From positions 59,516,405 through 59,580,404 of the forward strand of contig NC_080067.1 of the NCBI RefSeq assembly GCF_949987535.1: 64,000 nt of DNA, read 5' to 3'. The notes below the pieces were generated by a model. That model did no database searches. It saw nothing but the letters and a program-made list of their open reading frames with translations, and was not told where the DNA came from. Within the stretch, counting starts at the first letter, position 1; the number at the start of each line of letters is the position of its first letter. Below, piece after piece: positions 11,276 to 23,173 of the stretch. Source of the stretch: Balaenoptera acutorostrata (Eukaryota > Chordata > Mammalia > Artiodactyla > Balaenopteridae). Position numbers and translations under genes: made by a program.

Positions 11276-14194
11276 CTAGTGATTTTAAACATGAGTTTTA
11301 TGGGGAACATTCTCTTATAGTTTATTCTCAATACTAGAAATTATTTACACATTTCTTTGTTTATTCACATGTGTTTGTATACTGAGAACCTACTAAAAAC
11401 CAGGCTAAGGACCAGATTCTATAGAATCTTCTTATATTCTATCTATACTACTTGTTTCTATAATCTCATCCCAAGGAAAGCATTCTATATGTTTTATGTA
11501 TGTATTTCTCCATTACAAAACTCAGTATGTACTGTTTCTATGATGTTTCCTTATATTTTCTATATATTTACCCAAGAAAAAAATATGTTTCTGTAATCCA
11601 ATATGATTTCCCCTTCCTTTTCTTCCACTCAGTTTTTAGGAATTATATTCTCTAAATAAATATAGAAAAAAAGATATTTGGTAAGGAGGAAGGAAGTGAG
11701 AAAAACACCTTACTTGCTTTAGAAAGATGCAATTGAGGAATGGTTTCTAGATAATATAGATTTTATTTCTAAAGCTGAATGCATAAAATTGGCAATTTGG
11801 CTTATTTTCTGCCAATAAACCATAGTAAGTTTCCAAGTGATTTCATGATTAAGTTCCATTGGTCTTGTCTTTACAGCCTAAGTTGTCTGTCAGTCCTAGT
11901 TTTTAGCATTGTAATGGGAATCTAAAAGAGGTGTGTTAGGAACTTCTTATCATAAGATGCTGTTTTACAGTTGTTTGCCAAGAATTTTAATTTACTTGCT
12001 AGTAATTTGATAATTGAACATTATTTAATATTTAATTTATGACTTCTTTCCTCAACTTTGTACAGTAAGCCATGAAACCTTAAAAGTATAAAAACTAATA
12101 TAAATTGTTTAAATCTTATAATTGGAATAGCATTCTAACTGCTATGGGGTGACCATTTACAGACACTTTTCTTTGAAATGATAAAGGATCTAGATAAGAC
12201 TTGGAACCCATTCTGATAGATTTAAAAAGATTAAAGACACTGAGAATGTACAGAATGTTCCAGAATGAATAGACCATTGATGCCATTTGAACAATCATAG
12301 TGACTGCCTCATGGTAAATGGATTGATCTGGTTTATTTATTTGAATATAAAAAATATTATGTACCTAATGACCTTGTATTGCCTTTATTAAATTCAAAAA
12401 TGTGCTTCTACTCTTTTTTTTGCCTTATTTTAATAAATAATTGTCAATAGAGACTTTATGTTGAGAAACAAATACTAATCATAGAATAGTTAGTCAAATG
12501 AATTAAAAGAATTGGGAAAATTGAGGTTAAATAATGGATTGTTTCCGTTTTTATAGAAGTGCAGTCGATTTATTCATAAACTGGGACAAGCTTCCTTTGT
12601 TTCAGATTTTGTTTATAGATATTTACAACATACCCACACATCTTTGTCAATCAAAACTTAGTTTTCCATCTTCTTTACATTAAATTTCTTATTTTAAAAT
12701 GTATATACATTTTATTTTCTAAATAGAAAATATTTTCTTAAATAATTTTGTTACATATGAAGATATTTTTTTCCACATGAATCTAAGTTGTCTTCTCTTC
12801 TGTGTATTCTGAATGTCAACCTTAGAAATTTAATTATAAATGCAAAATTCTATCAAACCCTAAGCTCTATAGTTGTAGAGGTATCAATGGTATCGATGGA
12901 GAAATTTTGAAGTCATTAGGGATTTTCTTTTCTACTCTATTACTTTAAAGAAAAGGGGAGGGAGGGAGGAAGGAAGGAAAGAGGGAAGGGAGGGAGGAAG
13001 GAAGGAAAGGAAGGAAGGAAGGAAAAAATGTGAATTGAACTATGTACCTATCTACTTCTTGCAAAAATTATCTAAAATTTCATTGATTTATAAACGTTCT
13101 TCTATTTTCACTTCTAAAAATATTTGCAACCATTACTTTGAGTAATTTGACTCAATGAATTCTTAGGTTGGTGAATCTCACCTAGAGATGTTTGACTCAT
13201 CTTGCATGTGAAAAATTCTTTATCTATGTTAAATTTAAATTCAAGTGGAATTTATTATAAATAGATTATTTGTAATGTAGAAGGTAAAACTATAGCAAGC
13301 CAAGGCATAATTTAGCTTTATTTAATTGTCAAAAGTTTTTCCTTTTATTTTTACCCTCCTTGTCCCAAGAAATTACCAAATTTTTTCAGATGGCTTATAA
13401 ATTTATTAATTTACATAGTTCAAAATTTTTCACTTATAAAAAAGTAAATATGCATGAACTATTGAATACATTTTAACCAGTACACTTTGGGAGCAAATTT
13501 TTTCTCGTTTTTAGGCATATTTTAATAATGTGTAAACTTGCAGAAGGAATACTAGGACGTAATCAGATTATACATTTGTTAACATACCCTTTTTGGGAAA
13601 ATGAAAAATATAAGAGTAAAACCATGAACTGCAAAGTTTTAAAAATAAAACATCTTTCAAGGGAAGATTTGGAAGATACTGCAGAAATGTAAAGGGTCAG
13701 ATATTATTTAAAAGTAGAGAAACAACCAGTTGAAGGTCTCAGCATAATTGTATAAGTGTTAAGCTTTGAAAAGAAATGGGGAAGGGTAGTGTAAGTTAAA
13801 TTTTCACTTTTTAATATCAGGGAATCAATTTACACTATTCAAATATTTGATAAATCTAGAACCAGTGCTATGAAGATAATTACTAAAAACACTGAAAGGA
13901 GGAATAATTAAAGAAAGTGCCTCAGAGAGGTGGGTTTGGGGTACAGAGAAGAGATTGGAATCGATTACTTTTCATCATAAACTCAACTGTTCTTTTCATT
14001 TGCTCCCATGTACATATACTATTTTGATAATAACATTTTTTTTAAGTTAGGTATCTTTGGAAATTATCTCTTGTTTGATTTTAAAGATCCCAGACAGCTG
14101 AGTTGTAAGCCACCAGAAACAAGCACATAGAAACCCTGCATGGACACCACTTTATGTGGAACCAAGTACTACAACAGAAAATTCAGGAAACTGC
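11276..14194. other. Non-genic AT-rich interval
   Basis: About 2.9 kb with no recognisable gene or transposon apart from the purine tract at 12947-13028. Open frames are short and AT-driven. I see no splice-flanked coding block. Some of it could be very old, unrecognisable repeat sequence. Confidence 0.5.
12947..13028 (+). repeat. GGAA/GGGA purine microsatellite
   Basis: 82 consecutive purines are built from imperfect GGAA, GGGA and GAAA units, with no pyrimidine interruption. Such tracts are prone to slippage and, on duplex DNA, to triplex formation. Confidence 0.95.
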
Positions 14195-15290
14195 AGTCTT
14201 CTCCTACACTCATTTACTGGTTTATTCAACAAATGTTTATGGATTGCCTGTTCATTGTAGGCATTCTGTTAAAGCATTGGAGAACACTGTGGGCAAAATA
14301 CACAACATTGCTGCCTCACGGAGCTCCCAGTCTAGAGGAGAAGATGGGTGGTCAAATAACTTCACAAGTAAATGTAGAATTTGAACATATTTACATGGTA
14401 TCTTGAGCATATATAGCAGGTGGCTCCAACCTAGACTTGGATGGGGGAGGTGAAGTCAGGGAGAACTTTCCAGGTGTTTCAGATGCAGTGAGTGGCATAG
14501 GTTATTACCCCATGAGTGGAACAAACATGCAAAAGTGGAGTAAATTAAAGAAACCCTCTGTATCCTTTGCAAAGAGTGAGGATAACATGTATGATAGAAC
14601 ATGGGGGGTTGGGCAAGGTTAGTGGGACAGTTCACAGTTTAGGATTCTAGGCACCTAGGTAGAATGAGAAGCCATTGAGATGTTATAAAGATCATATCTG
14701 TGTTTTAAAATAGTTGCTTTGGATGCAGTGTTAAAGATAAATTAGGAGGACAGAAGAACAGGTTCAGTGAGGGCAGAGGAAGATCATGTCCATAGGTCAG
14801 GGAAGTGATGCTGGTCCCCAGCTGTAGAGATGGAAACAAGTGGATGGAATCAACAGATACATCTCAGGAAGAGAGAGGAGCATTCTCTATTGCATTGGAC
14901 ATAGGAGGTAGCCTATAATTCCTTTGTTTCTGGCATGCCTACGTAGGTGAATTGGAAGGGCATTGCACAAAGAAGGGACTACAGGAAGAGGAGCAGCTTT
15001 GAGTTACTCTCTTCGTTTGCTTGGTGTGGACGTGTAGTGGGAGGCTTGCAAATATTCAGGAAGAGAGGGGAAGTAGTATGTTGGATATAGCAGTCTGGAA
15101 TTCAGAGGAGAGTGTAGACTGGGGGTAAAATTTTGAGTCAACTTCACCTATGCTCAAATTAAAGGACTGGGTATTGATGAGATGTTTTAAGGAAAAATCT
15201 TGAAGTGAAATGTAACATGAGCTTAAGGAATTGAGAGATCTCCAACATGTGATAAAAATGTAGAGGGGAGAAGTTGAATAAGCAAACCAG
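14195..15290 (-). repeat. L2 LINE, long antisense fragment
   Basis: 'ttattcaacaaatgtttatg' at the left, then 'cctcacggagctcccagtct', is the reverse complement of the L2 3' end. Further right, 'gagaagccattgagatgtta' and 'ttggatatagcagtctggaa' match the same family's antisense order over about 1.1 kb. The stop-free stretches 14140-14406 and 14437-14622 lie within or beside this repeat and are not treated as genes. Confidence 0.65.
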
Positions 15291-15812
15291 AGGAAGACGT
15301 GCTCATGATCAGAAAATGATTAAGAGGAAGCAGTTTCATTTGATGACAATAAAGGGGGGTGCGGGGTAGAATATGGCTGTCTGTCTGAAAAGTAGCCATA
15401 AGTTAATATGTCCAAAAATCAGGAACAAAAATGGATAATTTTCTTTGTTAATGATTTATTTTTAAAACAACTATGGAATATCACTGACTAATTGGTCAAA
15501 AGCTTGCTCAACAGTAAGAGAGCAAGCTGTCAGAGCCACTAGGAGATTAACTGTGTGGGGCTGTGGAAGACTGTGGGCAAGAAACCAGAGCTTGATCTGA
15601 AAATTCCAAGCGTGGGAAAATCAGAGTCAAATGATGTGTGAACATGGCCAGGTTCTAAAATACTAGATGAATTCTGTAAACAGTGGTTTATGATAGCAAG
15701 CTTCTTCTAAATGCTCAAGCCTCTGCCTAAAGTCTGCCTGAATCCTGATACTGGTAAAAGTCTTCCAACTGTCTGAATTCAAGACATTTTCTTTGTATTT
15801 AAATCACATTCA
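15291..15812. other. Non-genic interval
   Basis: About 500 bases between an L2 fragment and a CHR-1 SINE. A short G run lies near 15355-15366. No exon, promoter or repeat can be called with confidence. Confidence 0.45.
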
Positions 15813-15937
15813 GGGAGTTCCCCGCCAGTCCAGTGATTAGGACTTGGCGCTTTCACTGCTGAGGGCCCAGATTCAATCCCTAGTGGGGAACTGAGATCCA
15901 GCAAGCCACACTATGTGGCCAAAAATAAATAAATAAG
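15813..15937 (+). mobile_element. CHR-1-type SINE
   Basis: It starts with 'gggagttccccgccagtcca' and continues with 'gattaggacttggcgctttc', 'ttcaatccctagtggggaac' and 'gagatccagcaagccacact', ending in an AAAT tail. This is the tRNA-derived CHR-1 family of cetartiodactyls, of which CHR-2 is a relative. An imperfect flanking repeat (aaatcacatt 15801-15810; aagtcacatc near 15935-15944) is a plausible target-site duplication. Confidence 0.85.
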
Positions 15938-17741
15938 TCACATCAACTTGTACTTTAAATTGATGTTTGAGCAACTCTTAGAACACCCTCTGCAAAACCT
16001 TGTAGTGTTTTCTCCCCTCCTTCATGGAAAGGATGACACCAAAGAGATTGTGTGTCTGTGAGTGTGTGTGTGTCGTTCATATAATTTTTTTGGTGTTGGA
16101 ATTTACATTGCTCAAAATAAGCAAAACATTCAATGGGTAAATGGATGTTGGGCATTTATTTAAATTGGTCTTTATGATGAGGAAAGTTTTTACCTGTATG
16201 TCATATGATAAAGGAGGAAAAAATAAACCTTTAGTATTTGGACAGCTGTTCGCTAAAGAAAAATTCAACCAAGCAGTGTGGTAGTTTTGCTTGTTATCTT
16301 TAGGATGGGGGTAATCTCTTAGATATTAATTACTCTTGCCAAGAAATTAGCTATTTTTAAATAACTCATCGGTTGACATTATCCTTATTAAACATTAAAA
16401 TATGAAGGTAGAGATCCCCAGATGATGTTGTGAATATTCCCATTGATGAGTAGGTTTCTTCACTACATAAGGCTTAAATGAATGCTTGCTTATCTCAAAA
16501 ACAGAAGAAAAGACCCAAGTTAATTCTTGAAAATCATGAAGTCTTCATTTTTCTTTTGTCAAATTCTTTATACACTTCAGCTGTTCTTGAAATTCTGCAT
16601 CTGATTGTTTCAATTAGTGGGACATTCTGAGTCACAACTTAATTCCTGGTATACCTAGTAATTAAATGATTTATTTTTAGTTAAAAACCCAAAACATGTG
16701 GTGTATGCTAATTTTGAGGGTGTGATCACTAACTGAAATGAAACTTGTCATTTAGAAAATTACCTTATTGCAAAGGTAGCCTCCAATTACACCACGAGGC
16801 AAGCTATCCCAGAGGTTATAAAACAGAGAGCGGCACAAACCAAATTAAATTGCTTGGATTTTAAAAACAATCAATTTAAAACACATAAGGAGAAACAAGG
16901 GGGAGATATAAGGGATAGTTTAACATTCTTACGACAAGGTGCAGGCGGGTTGGAAAGACCACAATACCTGAATTCTGAGGTACACAGTGTTCATGTGCCT
17001 TGTCTCTTTGTCACATCAGCTTTCCCCAATGATTGTGCGGTTAGGAGGTCCAGAGTTGTGGTTTCGAGCAAGGGGCCCATAGAGGGGGATGTACTATATA
17101 TTTATTCTATGGGAAAGACACAGGGACAACAAGTATGTTTGCATAATAGTTGTAGTTTTCCAATTAGCCTGCTAAATAGCCAGAGATCTTGTGTTTCTTG
17201 GGCAGAGGACACTTGGACCCCAAATCCTTGTCAGCAACAGCTAGCAGAATTAAGGACTTAATAAATATTAAATGCTCATGTATTTGCAGTATATGAGTAT
17301 TTTGTGCACAGATGCCTTATGTGTATTTAATGCCTCTCAAATAGTTGGTATCTCTTGATCTCTCCATCTTTTTCTATCTATATTTAACAGACACATGGTC
17401 TACTTATTAACTACTTATCTATACTTAACATACCTTAAAATATTGTTTTATGTTTTCTGAATAGCAAACTTATACATCTTTTTTTAATAAAATGAATATT
17501 CTCAAAAGCAAATGCTTTTCCCCGAAACTTAAAGCCAAAAGTCTGCCCTTTATTGTGACGAGTCAGAAAAAACACTGACATTTCAGTGCAGGTTTTAGTC
17601 AAAAATACATTATTCAAAAAGTGACTTTGTAATGTGCTAACATAATATTCCTTTAACTCTGGTAACTATGAGTCGATAGGTACAGATATATCAAAAGTGG
17701 TCTTGATTTTAGTGTAGATCCAAGTTCAAAACTGGTTAAGG

Positions 17742-17780
17742 TTTATCTTGTAACTCTGATGTACAGAGTTACAAGATAAA
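17742..17780. repeat. Perfect 17-bp hairpin
   Basis: The left arm 17742-17758 (tttatcttgtaactctg) is the exact reverse complement of the right arm 17764-17780. The loop is five bases (atgta). It could extrude as a cruciform or fold as a hairpin if transcribed. No function is shown. Confidence 0.95.
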
Positions 17781-18009
17781 ACTATATAGTGAAGTTATGC
17801 AGGAAAATGCTTAGTTTCCTTGGCTAAGGAAAAAAGGCATGGGAAAACTGTTAGAGATTGAATATTGATGAGTTCTCCTTTTCTGAGTAAACAGAATAAA
17901 TAATGAACATTACAACTGATCAAAAGGAAGCACTTTTAAGTAGAACAGTTTTCTTGTGGGATTATAACTATTAAATAAACTTTTCTTTCTTGACTTTCTT
18001 TGGCTTTCC

Positions 18010-18098
18010 GCTCTAAATACCTGTGTAAATGTAAGTCTATGCACCCATGTTTCTGCTCTAAATACCTGTGTAAATGTAGGTCTATGCACCCATGTTTA
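18010..18098. repeat. 45-bp tandem duplication
   Basis: The unit starting 'gctctaaatacctgtgtaaa' at 18010 repeats at 18055, with one internal A-to-G difference (gtaagtct versus gtaggtct). The near identity implies a recent duplication. It is not part of a recognised transposon. Confidence 0.93.
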
Positions 18099-20289
18099 CA
18101 TACACATATAGTTTTAATAAGATAAATTGAAATAGCATCTAACATTGCTAACAGAGTAAGATATCTCAACCACAATTTATATAGAAAATACATGAAAAAA
18201 AATAGCACAATGAGAAATACCAAAACAAACTAAAAACTAAACAAAACACCCTCACAAGGCATTAACTCATACAATTTTATCCAGCCTCGAAATAGCTTTT
18301 TAAAACTACCAAAATAGCGCAGCATAATACAAAGCAAAACTATGGTGAAAAAACCTCAACACTAAATATTAGTAAAGTTGTTTTAAAATGTGTATGATAA
18401 ATTATTGGTATTGATACGGCAAATAAATGTAGCCCTTTTAGAAGACTAGAGGAAAGGTAATACATAGTCAGAAACATGAAGTTGTTTATACCCTTAGAAA
18501 AATAATTCCAATCAAGAATATCTTTTAAATAAATACAGTAACAAATGCAGAGAAATTGTACAAATTTATTCTTCTAGTGACTTTCTAAGACAGCAAGTAA
18601 ATTGTTTAATGCTTTAGTAATGAATTAATGTGTAAAATAGAGTATTGTGATGAGAAATAAAATAGAAAATGGCTCAGATGAATTTTTAAAGTCTGTATAT
18701 GTGGGCTTTTTTTTTTTCCAAATTACTAGTTCTCACAATTAGGTATAGCAAAATTAACTAATTTTGAAACATAATTTGCATCTGAAGAGAGCATTTGGTA
18801 GTAATTGAATCAGCAGTTTGTTACTGGAAACAATGTCTTTGCTTAAATAGCTTTGGACTTTATCATGACAATAAACGACAAATATGAGAAGTATTGTGCT
18901 AGTGACAAGATTACTGGTGTTAAAAGGGAGGAAGGCCTCCTTCACTTTTGGAAAAGTTAGGTGTAATAAAATGCTGGGTTTTCTCAATGATATGTAGGTT
19001 TCATAGCTGTATACACACGGCTATTAAACTCAGCAAAAGTACAAAGTTATGGCTAGCATGAAAACTAGCTCCTAAGTCTCTTTTCTCCATTCAAGCAGTT
19101 CTTATTACATGATTTTTAAATAATTGAAGGTTTTAGTTATGCAGGAGAGAATGCATTAGATTAGATGACTGTGAAAAAAGTGTGAAAACTGTGCTTGTGA
19201 CTCGATACATGAATGTATGTGGATGATAATGTGTGAAAACAAATAAGAATATGAGGCTGAGTCACTTAAATTGGTGCTTTAAATGATCATATAATATTAT
19301 CTTTGAAATATAAAAGATTTTAAAAATAAAAAATTGAGGTTAAATCAGTGTTAAGTTGGACTTTACAGAGTGCTCAGTGGTTTTTTCAGGATACATTAAG
19401 TAAGAAAAACCTAAATTTAGTTACATAAATTTAGTTACAATTGGAATCTAGCTGAATAATGAATGGCAGTTAAGAAGTTTTAGTTAGAAAACTAGCAGCC
19501 AAAATGCAGGGAAAAAAAAAAAAAAAGAAAAGAAAAGAAAGTAGTCTAGGCAGCCACCAAAACTGTCCAAAACATGATGGTTTTCTAAAATGTCCAATAG
19601 ATAATACTAACTCCTTTTTATGAGACAAGGCAATGTAAACTAAGATGCATCTGCTGTAATTAATTACTCAGAAGCAGAAGATAATAAACAATTATTGACA
19701 TATTTCTGAAAGTGGACATAATTAACACCATTATTCATTGGCCATAAGTTATTTAATTCAATAATAATCCTAGAAGAAAACTTAGTATTATAGTCACTTT
19801 TGCATTTAAAACTCATCATCACTATGTTGTCAGCTGAAATATATGCCTTCAAATTAAAAAAAAAAAATCTGTTTTGCTTCAATTAATATTGTGAGAATAC
19901 ATTAACTTCTACTGAGTAGGATAATGAGTTTAAGAAAGCCGATTCAGTAATTATCTCAGTTCTAGAATTTCTATTAAACATAAGCCCATTAGCTCTCCAC
20001 ACCCCCATAGAAGCTCTAACTCATTGGCACTGTAATTTAAAAATTCTAAGTAGAATACTGAAATAAGGAAGAGGGAACATATGTAAAATGAGATTATAAT
20101 ATCAGTTCTTTTAAAGGCACTTTAGAGCTGTCTAACAAGAAAAAAATAGTTTTCTAAAAAAAAAAAGTTTCAGTGTGTAATACATATCTAGTTTTACCTG
20201 TTATCAAAAACCCTGATGTTTACTAATAAGAGCCTTATAAATATTGACTGGACAAATCATCTGAGTATTGAAAGCCAGTGTAGAGGAAG

Positions 20290-20832
20290 AAACACTTTTT
20301 TCCTCTACCCTCTTGGGTTTCCTTGGGGCCTTGCAAATCAGACTGACAAAAGAGATTAACAAGAGAAGAACAAACAGAAGCTTGTTAACACAGGCATGGT
20401 GCATACACAAGGGAGAGCTGGGTGATGATTAACTCAAAAGGGTGGTTAGAACTTGGGCTTATGTAACATCTTAACAAAAGAACAATAAATTTGTATTCAA
20501 GTGACAAAGGAAACTTTGAGATTCTAAAAGCAACAAATTGTGGGATAGTAAATATAATGGGGTAAATAATGGAAGATGAGGGCCAGTAAGTAACAGTTAG
20601 TTACGTAGATTTCTCTGGTGCATCTTTGGGCTGATAAAGATCTAGAGTGTTTCTGGTAATTAACTTCTGTCTTTTTCTGTACAGAGGAGAGGGAGGATAC
20701 CTTTACAAATTTATGTCCTGCTTTTAAGCACGCAAAGAGGTTTTTTTGTATCAGCTTCTTCTCAATTGCGTTCAACTCAAAATAATCCTTAGGCCAAAGT
20801 GATATAATTTGAGGTGGCATATTCTGCTACCC
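20290..20832 (-). mobile_element. Possible ancient ERV1 LTR (MER31/MER34-like)
   Basis: Read on the minus strand, the right end begins with a 'gcagaatatgccacctcaaa' phrase, followed by a segment equivalent to 'ataaggattattttgagttg'. This order recalls old mammalian ERV1 LTRs of the MER31/MER34 group. No internal viral genes or second LTR are seen, so it would be a solo LTR remnant. The family call rests on memory; the minus-strand ORF at 20524-20820 lies within it and has no apparent meaning. Confidence 0.4.
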
Positions 20833-21946
20833 TTCACCACCTATGGAAGAATATTTCTGGCCTTATGGGCTCCTAAGCCTTTTAATGCAGATCAGCTTAA
20901 TGGATGAACTTGAGTACTTAGCCTCAGAATCTTGCTTGATTTATATTGGAAATGGTGGGGAGTTATGGTAAAAGGAACTAAAACAGACAAGGTAAAAAGG
21001 GAGGTGAGAAAAGGGCATTGGGAGTTCTGGATTGGCTAGGTTTGGGAAGAGTTTGGGGGAATCAGGAGAGGTGAACTAAGGTATATGAGACAAGAAAAGA
21101 GAAATAAAAAAGTATTTTTGAGAATATGAATAAAATCACCTTTTTATATTTTGGAAAAACTTCAGTAAAGATTGAATTTGTTTTATCTGCTGAGCACCAG
21201 CCTTCAAGTAGATGGGCCTCAAGGCAGGTACAGGAACCTTCTACCGGGTAACAGACACATTTTCTAATTTGGGGCATCTGGTAAATTACTCAACTAAATT
21301 TTTTTTTTAAAAGGAGTTTCACTTTTGTTAGGTTATTGTGCAATACATGGTTATAGATTCGATGTAAGCTGTTGTGCAAGTAATACGTGGTTGGATTGTA
21401 TTTCTAAAGTGCACTGAATGTTTATGTCCCTCACTAATGTTCTTAGAAGCAGAAACTTTATGAGATTGAATGCTAAGCACCATTTTTCTCCCTCTGAGCA
21501 ATGCAGCACATGAAAGAACTATGTATGAAACCTGTAATGTTGCTTTGGTTGTTCACTTTCTCATTACCGTTGGAAGATGGTGTTCCAGCCTTCATTTTGA
21601 ATTCAGGAGTGATTGGTACATAATAGCCTAATTGGTGTTGGTTGATGAAAAGCAGTGGGGTCAATGACAGTGACGTTCATAGTGGAGAGGACAGATAATT
21701 GGAAAAGAAGAAGAACATAGATCAGAGTAATCTGTATTTCCACTCGGTTTGAGATTGTTTGAAAAAGGAGAGACTGTACAGTAGTTCAGCTTCGGGCACT
21801 CAAATGGGATTGTTATAGTTTTGTAGCTTGTGTTAGGACTCAAAGACACTTGAATTTCTGCACTACTGAGAGCAGTGAAACGTAACTGAAAGCCTATCTG
21901 TCTTAGCTCACCTGTATCAAATGGACTAAACCTTAATATCTCTAGT
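20833..21946. other. Non-genic interval
   Basis: About 1.1 kb of unique AT-rich sequence with no exon-like or repeat-like block that I can name. Confidence 0.45.
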
Positions 21947-21960
21947 GACCACCATTTTTT

Positions 21961-22244
21961 TTTAATTAATTAATTTATTTATGGCTGTGTTGGGTCTTCG
22001 TTTCTGTGCGAGGGCTTTCTCTAGTTGCGGCAAGTGGGGGCCACTCTTCATCACGGTGCGCAGGCCTCTCACTGTCACGGCCTCTCTTGTTGCGGAGCAC
22101 AGGCTCCAGATGCGCAGGTTCAGTAGTTGTGGCTCACGGGCCTAGTTGCTCCATGGCATGTGGGATCTTCCCAGACCAGGGCTCGAACCCATGTCCCCTG
22201 CATTGGCAGGCAGATTCTCAACCACTGCGCCACCAGGGAAGCCC
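21961..22244 (-). mobile_element. CHR-2-type SINE, copy 2, with exact target-site duplication
   Basis: A complete minus-strand CHR-2 copy. The 14-bp direct repeat 'gaccaccatttttt' lies directly at both edges (21947-21960 and 22245-22258), which fixes the insertion precisely. Several CpGs of the other copies read TG or CA here, so this copy is older than copies 1, 3 and 4. It landed beside a MIR fragment. Confidence 0.95.
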
Positions 22245-22264
22245 GACCACCATTTTTTATTTTG

Positions 22265-22405
22265 TTTTTAAAGATTTGAAGTCACAGATGCACAGAGAGA
22301 TTACATGAATTACTCTAGTTCACACAGCTGTTCAGCTTCAGAGCTGGGATCCAAACTCAAGCATTCTAATTTCAGAGTGAATTCTCATAACCATTATACA
22401 TGTTG
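22265..22405 (-). repeat. MIR SINE, antisense
   Basis: 'gatgcacagagagattacat', 'tagttcacacagctgttcag' and 'cagagctgggatccaaactc' reproduce the reverse complement of the MIR core ('ggtcacacagctagtaagtg', 'gagctgggattcgaaccc'). The match is long and clear. Confidence 0.8.
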
Positions 22406-22706
22406 CCCATGAGTGGGGAAGGGGGGTATTCCCTGGGGGAGAGGCCATCTCTGCTCAAACAGCCTTCTTTTCTGTTCTATATAAAGAAGGTTCCTGAAAT
22501 TCTTGTCTTGAAGGGGGTGGATGGATTGAACTAGATTTATTCTGGAAAGAAGTCAGTATGGCAATTATTCCAATAATTGTCCTGTGTTTCACATTTCTCA
22601 GAAAATAAAAAATAAAACAAAAAAATTCCACAAAAGCCTAAAGGCAGGTTACATTATGAAGGGATTCTCTGGGAATCGTGCATTGGAAGACTCCTGGAGA
22701 AAATTA

Positions 22707-23173
22707 CAGTAAGTCCCTACATATGAATGAGTTCCGTTCTGAGAGCACGTTTGTAAGTCCAATTTGTTTGTAAGTCCAACAAAGTTAGCCCAGGTACCCA
22801 ACTAACACAATCAGCTATATACTACTGTACTGTAATAGGTTTATAATACTTTTTACACAAATAATACATAAAAAACAAACACACAAAAATAAAGAAAACA
22901 TTTTTAGTCTTACAGTACATTATCTTTAAAAGTACAGTAGTACAGTACAACAGCTGACATACAGGGGCTGGCATCGAGTGAGCAGGTAAGAAGAGTTACT
23001 GACTGGAGGGGGGAGAGGAGGTGGGAGATGGTAGAGCTGAAGGATCGTCAGCAATAGGAGACGGAGGGCAAGCTGCAATTTCACGTGACCTAACTTACGT
23101 GATTGGACGTGCGAACACACATTACAACTTTGAAAGTTCCCAACTTGAAGGTTCGTATGTAGGGGACTTACTG
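22707..23173. mobile_element. Non-autonomous Tigger/pogo-like DNA transposon
   Basis: Terminal inverted repeats are seen at both ends: 'cagtaagtccctacatatga' on the left, and the reverse complement of 'cagtaagtcccctacatacg' on the right. Both ends are flanked by TA (22705-22706 and 23174-23175), the target site used by Tc1/mariner and pogo transposases. At 467 bp it cannot encode a transposase, so it is a deletion derivative mobilised in trans. The stop-free frames inside it (22926-23216 minus, 23021-23269 plus) are by-products. The exact Tigger subfamily was not determined. Confidence 0.85.

Larger units (their letters stand above)
15938..20289. other. Non-genic AT-rich interval
   Basis: No gene recognised across about 4.3 kb. 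It contains a short GT run (16053-16072), a perfect hairpin (17742-17780), a 45-bp tandem duplication (18010-18098) and an A-rich AAAAG tract (19510-19540). The longest frame, 16854-17261 on the + strand, lacks CpG enrichment and a convincing splice context. I do not call it a gene. Confidence 0.5.

Noticed and set aside
16854..17261. 135-codon + strand frame as a gene
   Set aside because: No splice signals, motif or CpG signature; it can arise by chance in 64 kb.
22006..22308. Similar 80-140 codon frames with a MRGLSLV start in each CHR-2 SINE (also 10854, 50242, 61169)
   Set aside because: They are the antisense reading of the same SINE and appear because its consensus lacks stops there.
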